A stretch of 9,604 bases of DNA, from assembly GCA_035644935.1 (NCBI GenBank), contig DASQNO010000030.1, positions 1 to 9,604 of the forward strand, written 5' to 3'. The position numbers were made by a program, and so were the translations under genes. The stretch is from CADCVW01 sp035644935. Its GTDB lineage: Bacteria > Pseudomonadota > Alphaproteobacteria > Sphingomonadales > Sphingomonadaceae. How positions within the stretch are numbered: the stretch's first letter is position 1; the number at the start of each line of letters is the position of its first letter. Below, in pieces: positions 6,628-9,604 of this stretch. Under the pieces are notes generated by a model. That model was not told the origin of the DNA, searched no databases, and saw nothing but the letters and a program-made list of their open reading frames with translations.

Positions 6628-7966
6628 TGGCGGCGGTCATGCCGTCGATGCGGACGGTGGGCGCGTCGACGCCCGTGCGGTAGGTCCAGTCGTTGGCGGG
6701 CCGCAGCGTTGCGAACATGTCGAGCAGATTGCCCGCGATCGTGATCTCCGCCGCCGCCGGTCCCAGCGCGCCGTTCACGATCAGGAACCCGGTCGCGCCG
6801 CGGCTGTAGTCGCCGGTCACACCGTTGACGCCCTGCCCGATCAGCGAGGTGACGTAGAGCCCTTCGGCGATGTCGGCCATCAGCGCCTCCGGCGGCAGCG
6901 CGCCGGGCAGCAGGCTGAGATTGGTCGCTCCCGCGCCCGGCGGGCCGCCGACGCCGCGCGCCGCGTGCCCGGTCGGTTGCAGCCCCAATTGCCGCGCCGA
7001 CGCGCTGTCGAGCAGCCAGCCGGTCAGAACCCCGTCCGCGATGATGTCGGTGGGCCGGCGGGGCAGGCCCTCGCCGTCGAACGGCTTGGACCGCAGGCCT
7101 CGCCGCCGCAGCGGATCGTCGCGGATGACGACGCCCGGCGCGAAGACCGCCTGGCCAAGCCTGTCCTTGAGAAAGCTCGTGCCCCGCGTAATCGCGCCGC
7201 CGGTGATCGCGCCGACGAGGTGGCCGAGCAGGCTGGACGACACGCGTGGGTCGAACACCACGGGCATGACGCCGCTGCGCACGCCCACCGGGTTCAACCG
7301 CGCCACCGCGCGCGTGCCGGCGCGCCGGCCGATCTCCCCGACATCCTCCAGGTCCGCCTCGTGCCGGGCGGAATGCGACGCGTAGTCGCGCTGCATGCCC
7401 TCCCCCGTGCCGGCGATGACGCTCGCCGATGCCGAATAGCCGGTGCTGGCGTAGCCGCCGACGAAGCCGTGGCTGGTCGCGACCGCGAGCACGCTGCGCC
7501 CGGCGCTTGAGCTGCCGCCTTCCGAATTCGTCACGCCCGCGACGCCCCGCGCCGCGTCCTCCGCTTCCAGCGCGCGGCTTTTGAGCGCTGCGGGCGACGG
7601 ATCGCCGCCGTCGTCGCTGTCGAGGTCCGGCTGCGAGCCGCGGAACAGCAGCTCTTCGGGGGCGAGGCCCGCATAGACGTCCTCGCTGGCTTCCCTCGCC
7701 ATCGCGCCGGCGCGCTCCACCAGCGCGTCCAGCGCCGCGTCCGACAGGTCGGACGACGACACGCCCGCGTGCCGGTGCCCGACGAAGAAGCGCAGCCCCA
7801 TCTCCTCGCCTTCGGACCGGCCGACATCCTCCAGCGCGCCCAGGCGCACCTGCACGGCGGTGGAGGCGTCGGCGACGTAGATCGCGTCGGCGGCGTCGGC
7901 GCCGGCTTTGACGGCGCGTGCAACGAGGGCTTCGGCGCGGGCCGCGGCTTGTGAGGGTGTCAGCAT
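6620..7966 (-). CDS. pmbA: TldE/PmbA-family protein, TldD/TldE protease partner
   Basis: This 448-residue protein is the length of E. coli PmbA/TldE (450). The TldD-TldE heterodimer is a metalloprotease that cleaves unfolded peptides and matures microcin B17; TldE is the non-catalytic partner. No HExxxH zinc motif, the mark of TldD, is present, which supports the TldE assignment. Family signatures include the N-terminal helix with RAVKAGADAADAIY (17-30), EEMGLRFFVGHRHAGVSSSD (54-73), SFLKDRLGQAVF (264-275), KPFDGEGLPRR (294-304) and GQGVNGVTGDYSRGATGF (377-394). The ATG at 7966 has no obvious Shine-Dalgarno. No tldD lies in the window; it is often unlinked. It shares a strand with upstream ubiA, from which repeat doublet C separates it, and overlaps the phosphatase gene downstream. 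Confidence 0.93.
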   Translation of the reverse strand: MLTPSQAAARAEALVARAVKAGADAADAIYVADASTAVQVRLGALEDVGRSEGEEMGLRFFVGHRHAGVSSSDLSDAALDALVERAGAMAREASEDVYAGLAPEELLFRGSQPDLDSDDGGDPSPAALKSRALEAEDAARGVAGVTNSEGGSSSAGRSVLAVATSHGFVGGYASTGYSASASVIAGTGEGMQRDYASHSARHEADLEDVGEIGRRAGTRAVARLNPVGVRSGVMPVVFDPRVSSSLLGHLVGAITGGAITRGTSFLKDRLGQAVFAPGVVIRDDPLRRRGLRSKPFDGEGLPRRPTDIIADGVLTGWLLDSASARQLGLQPTGHAARGVGGPPGAGATNLSLLPGALPPEALMADIAEGLYVTSLIGQGVNGVTGDYSRGATGFLIVNGALGPAAAEITIAGNLLDMFATLRPANDWTYRTGVDAPTVRIDGMTAASA

Positions 7967-8031
7967 GAGCGGGGACGTAAGGGCGTGCCGATGTTAAAGC
8001 TAGTTCGACAAGGCTGATTGCGGTTTAAGCG

Positions 8032-8107
8032 CGTCATCCCGGCGGAAGCCGGGACCCAAGATCGCGAAGTCCGGTGTACTTGGGTCCCGGCCTTCGCCGG
8101 GATGACG
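8032..8107. repeat. Inverted-repeat doublet C (REP-like, family 1) between ubiA and pmbA
   Basis: Arms of 29 bases (8032-8060 and 8079-8107), reverse complementary with two mismatches, flank an 18-base spacer. Each arm carries the CCCGGC/GCCGGG hairpin (loop GGAA on the left). The right arm ends one base before the ubiA stop codon (8111-8109), so the element directly follows ubiA on its transcript. The rest of the gap, 7967-8031, is relatively AT-rich and may hold the pmbA leader or promoter, but no good -35/-10 pair is visible. Confidence 0.85.
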
Positions 8108-8108
8108 G

Positions 8109-9020
8109 CTACGCGGCGCTGCCCACCGCCAGGCAGGCGAGGAACATCAGCAGCCCCGCGAAGCGGTTGCTCCGGAACTTGGCCAGCGCGTCCGCGCCGT
8201 CATCCGGGCGCAGCGTCGCGACCTGCCACGCCAGATGCGCCGCGACCGGCAAGAGGCCGAGCAGCGGCAGCCATTGCGGCCAGGCGAGCCACACCGCCAA
8301 CGCCCACAACGCCACCGCGCCCGCATAGAACGATGACACCCCCAGCCGCGCCCGCGCACCCAGCGCCCGCGCCGACGACCGCACGCCGACCAGCGCATCG
8401 TCCTCCACATCCTGCAGCGCGTAGATCGTGTCGTACCCCACGACCCACAGGACGCTGCCTGCGTACAAGGCCAGCGCCGCCGCCGGCACCGCGCCCGCCA
8501 CGGCCGCCCAGCCGACGAGCGCGCCCCAGGAGAAGACCAGCCCCAGCCACGCCTGCGGCCACCAGGTGATGCGCTTCATGAAAGGATAGGCGGCGACCAG
8601 CGCAAGGCTGGCGGCCGCGATCCCCGCCGCCAGCGGCCGCAGCTGCAGCAAAACGACCAGCCCGATCAGCGACAGCGCGCCCAGTAACAGCCACGCCTCG
8701 CGCAGCGACACGCGCCCGCTGGCCAGCGGGCGATTGCGCGTGCGTTCGACGCGCGCGTCGAGGTCGCGGTCGACGATGTCGTTGTACACGCACCCCGCCC
8801 CGCGCATCGCCCAGGCGCCCAGCGCGAACCAGAGCAGCAGGTCCCATCGTTCAACCGCGCCGCCGCTCAACGCCAGCCCCCAGGCGCACGGCCAGAACAG
8901 CAACCACGCCCCGATCGGCCGGTCGAGCCGCATCAAGGACGCGTACGGACGCGCCGCGCGCGGCAACATGCCGATAAGACCGCGCGCTTCGCTGTCGGGA
9001 ACGATGTCTTCGGAAGTCAC
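8109..9020 (-). CDS. ubiA: 4-hydroxybenzoate polyprenyltransferase
   Basis: This 303-residue integral membrane prenyltransferase attaches the polyprenyl tail to 4-hydroxybenzoate in ubiquinone synthesis. Both Asp-rich motifs that bind the Mg-diphosphate are present: NDIVDRDLD (80-88), followed by the family-typical ARVERTRNRPLASG (89-102), and DTIYALQDVEDD (197-208). LMRLDRPIGAWLLFWPCAWG (29-48) and YPFMKRITWWPQAWLGLVFSWG (145-166) are strongly UbiA-like. About eight or nine hydrophobic segments are apparent. The start is a GTG at 9020 with only a weak GAG upstream; Met17 is an alternative, but the residues before it (IVPDSEARGLIG) look like those of sphingomonad UbiA as I recall them. It diverges from rsmE and lies upstream of pmbA on the same strand. 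Confidence 0.95.
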   Translation of the reverse strand: MTSEDIVPDSEARGLIGMLPRAARPYASLMRLDRPIGAWLLFWPCAWGLALSGGAVERWDLLLWFALGAWAMRGAGCVYNDIVDRDLDARVERTRNRPLASGRVSLREAWLLLGALSLIGLVVLLQLRPLAAGIAAASLALVAAYPFMKRITWWPQAWLGLVFSWGALVGWAAVAGAVPAAALALYAGSVLWVVGYDTIYALQDVEDDALVGVRSSARALGARARLGVSSFYAGAVALWALAVWLAWPQWLPLLGLLPVAAHLAWQVATLRPDDGADALAKFRSNRFAGLLMFLACLAVGSAA

Positions 9021-9060
9021 GCGCTCGTTGCCATTCGCGATCGGTATGATCGAGGGACCC

Positions 9061-9132
9061 GTGTACCCCGGCGTAGGCCGGGGTCCAGTCGTACGATCGT
9101 GTCACTGGACCCCGGCCTACGCCGGGGTACAC
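9061..9132. repeat. Inverted-repeat doublet D (REP-like, variant of family 1) between ubiA and rsmE
   Basis: Two perfect 29-base reverse-complement arms (9061-9089 and 9104-9132) flank a 14-base spacer. Each arm carries CCCCGGC-GTAG-GCCGGGG or its complement. Compared with doublets B and C the outer stem pair changes from T-A to C-G, preserving the hairpin. It takes up half of the 150-base gap between the divergent ubiA and rsmE starts, leaving about 40 bases on each side for promoters. Confidence 0.88.
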
Positions 9133-9170
9133 CCCTCGACTACGCTTGGGGCAAACGGGTAGTCAGCCCC

Positions 9171-9604
9171 ATGCCCGCCACCCCCGCCTGGCCGCCGTCC
9201 AGCCTGCCCCGCCTGTTCCTGGACCAGCCGCTAGCGCTCGATGCCACCTTCCCCCTCGACCCCGCGCAATCCAACTATCTCGTTTCCGTCCTCCGGCTGG
9301 AGATCGACGCCCCGCTCAAGCTGTTCGACAACCGCACCGGCGAATGGCTCGCGCACATCGCCCGCCCCCACCGCAAGGCCGCCGAGGTCCGGGTCGTCCG
9401 CCATCTGCGCCCGCGCGAGGAGGCGCCCGACCTGTGGCTCGCCTTCGCGCCCATCAAGCACGGGCGGCTGGAATGGATCGTCGAGCGCGCCACCGAACTG
9501 GGCGTCGCGCGGCTGCTGCCCGTCGTCACCGACCGCACCATCGTCCGCACCGTCAAGCTCGACAAGCTGCGCGCGCACGTCCTCGAGGCCGCCGAGCAGT
9601 GCGA
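9171..9604 (+). CDS. rsmE: 16S rRNA (uracil(1498)-N3)-methyltransferase RsmE (partial, 3' end outside window)
   Basis: The first 144 codons are visible and the frame runs open to the right edge. RsmE methylates N3 of U1498 in 16S rRNA using S-adenosylmethionine. The N-terminal PUA-like domain begins at LPRLFLDQPL (12-21), the usual RsmE start region, so the ATG at 9171 adds about 11 residues. The SPOUT methyltransferase domain begins near LWLAFAPIKHGRLEWIVERA (84-103) and continues with TELGVARLLPVVTDRTIVR (104-122) and EAAEQC (139-144), all family-typical. There is no clear Shine-Dalgarno; a small hairpin (9138-9164) precedes the ATG. It is transcribed away from ubiA. Confidence 0.93.
   Translation, partial: MPATPAWPPSSLPRLFLDQPLALDATFPLDPAQSNYLVSVLRLEIDAPLKLFDNRTGEWLAHIARPHRKAAEVRVVRHLRPREEAPDLWLAFAPIKHGRLEWIVERATELGVARLLPVVTDRTIVRTVKLDKLRAHVLEAAEQC

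Noticed and set aside
5735..6744. Long open frames in other frames over the IMPase-like gene on both strands
   Set aside because: They are Arg/Ala/Gly-rich shadows, and two include repeat-derived residues. The IMPase motifs fix the real frame.
8018..8569. A plus-strand frame beginning with peptide VIPAEAGTQ...WVPAFAGMT
   Set aside because: This is the translation of repeat doublet C, a peptide pattern commonly seen in spurious annotations; the rest is antisense to ubiA.
2050..9132. CRISPR array or attachment-site interpretation of the repeats
   Set aside because: The copies are isolated inverted doublets thousands of bases apart, without regular spacers, cas genes, an integrase or a tRNA gene.
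8851..9162. Frames on both strands containing WTPAYAGVH
   Set aside because: They are translations of repeat doublet D extended into ubiA shadow sequence, not genes.

Overview
This is a GC-rich, gene-dense stretch of bacterial chromosome carrying nine protein genes with short gaps. All are conserved housekeeping families. I see no RNA gene, insertion sequence, prophage gene, CRISPR array or defence island. The gene order hflK-hflC-Do protease, the UbiA N-terminus, and the two families of short inverted repeats suggest an alphaproteobacterium of the order Sphingomonadales. That placement is inference from memory of such genomes, not a search.

Left block (1-4201, minus strand). Transcription runs from hflK (4201) into hflC, which overlaps it by 4 bases. 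After a 263-base gap comes a periplasmic Do/HtrA serine protease with two PDZ domains, then the start of a HerA-like DUF853 ATPase cut by the window edge. HflK and HflC form the membrane complex that modulates the FtsH protease, so three adjacent genes serve envelope protein quality control. A strong GC hairpin separates the protease gene from the ATPase gene.

Middle block (4302-5715, plus strand). Diverging from hflK across 100 bases is the Mrp/ApbC iron-sulfur carrier ATPase. Its stop codon overlaps the probable ribosome binding site of a small YccU-type CoA-binding protein 13 bases downstream.

Right block (5860-9020, minus strand). ubiA (ubiquinone biosynthesis) is followed by a TldE/PmbA family gene, which overlaps an inositol-monophosphatase-like gene by 8 bases. 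Diverging from ubiA is rsmE (16S rRNA m3U1498 methyltransferase), which runs off the right edge.

The most notable non-coding signal is a set of four inverted-repeat doublets, one in each of the four intergenic gaps longer than 100 bases (2050-2149, 5733-5851, 8032-8107, 9061-9132). Each arm can also fold into its own small hairpin. Between copies, and between the arms of one copy, some stem positions differ by paired changes that keep the base pair. This is the pattern expected of REP-like elements maintained as structured DNA or RNA. I found no evidence of an undescribed multi-gene system; the repeats and a few leader hairpins are what merit a second look.
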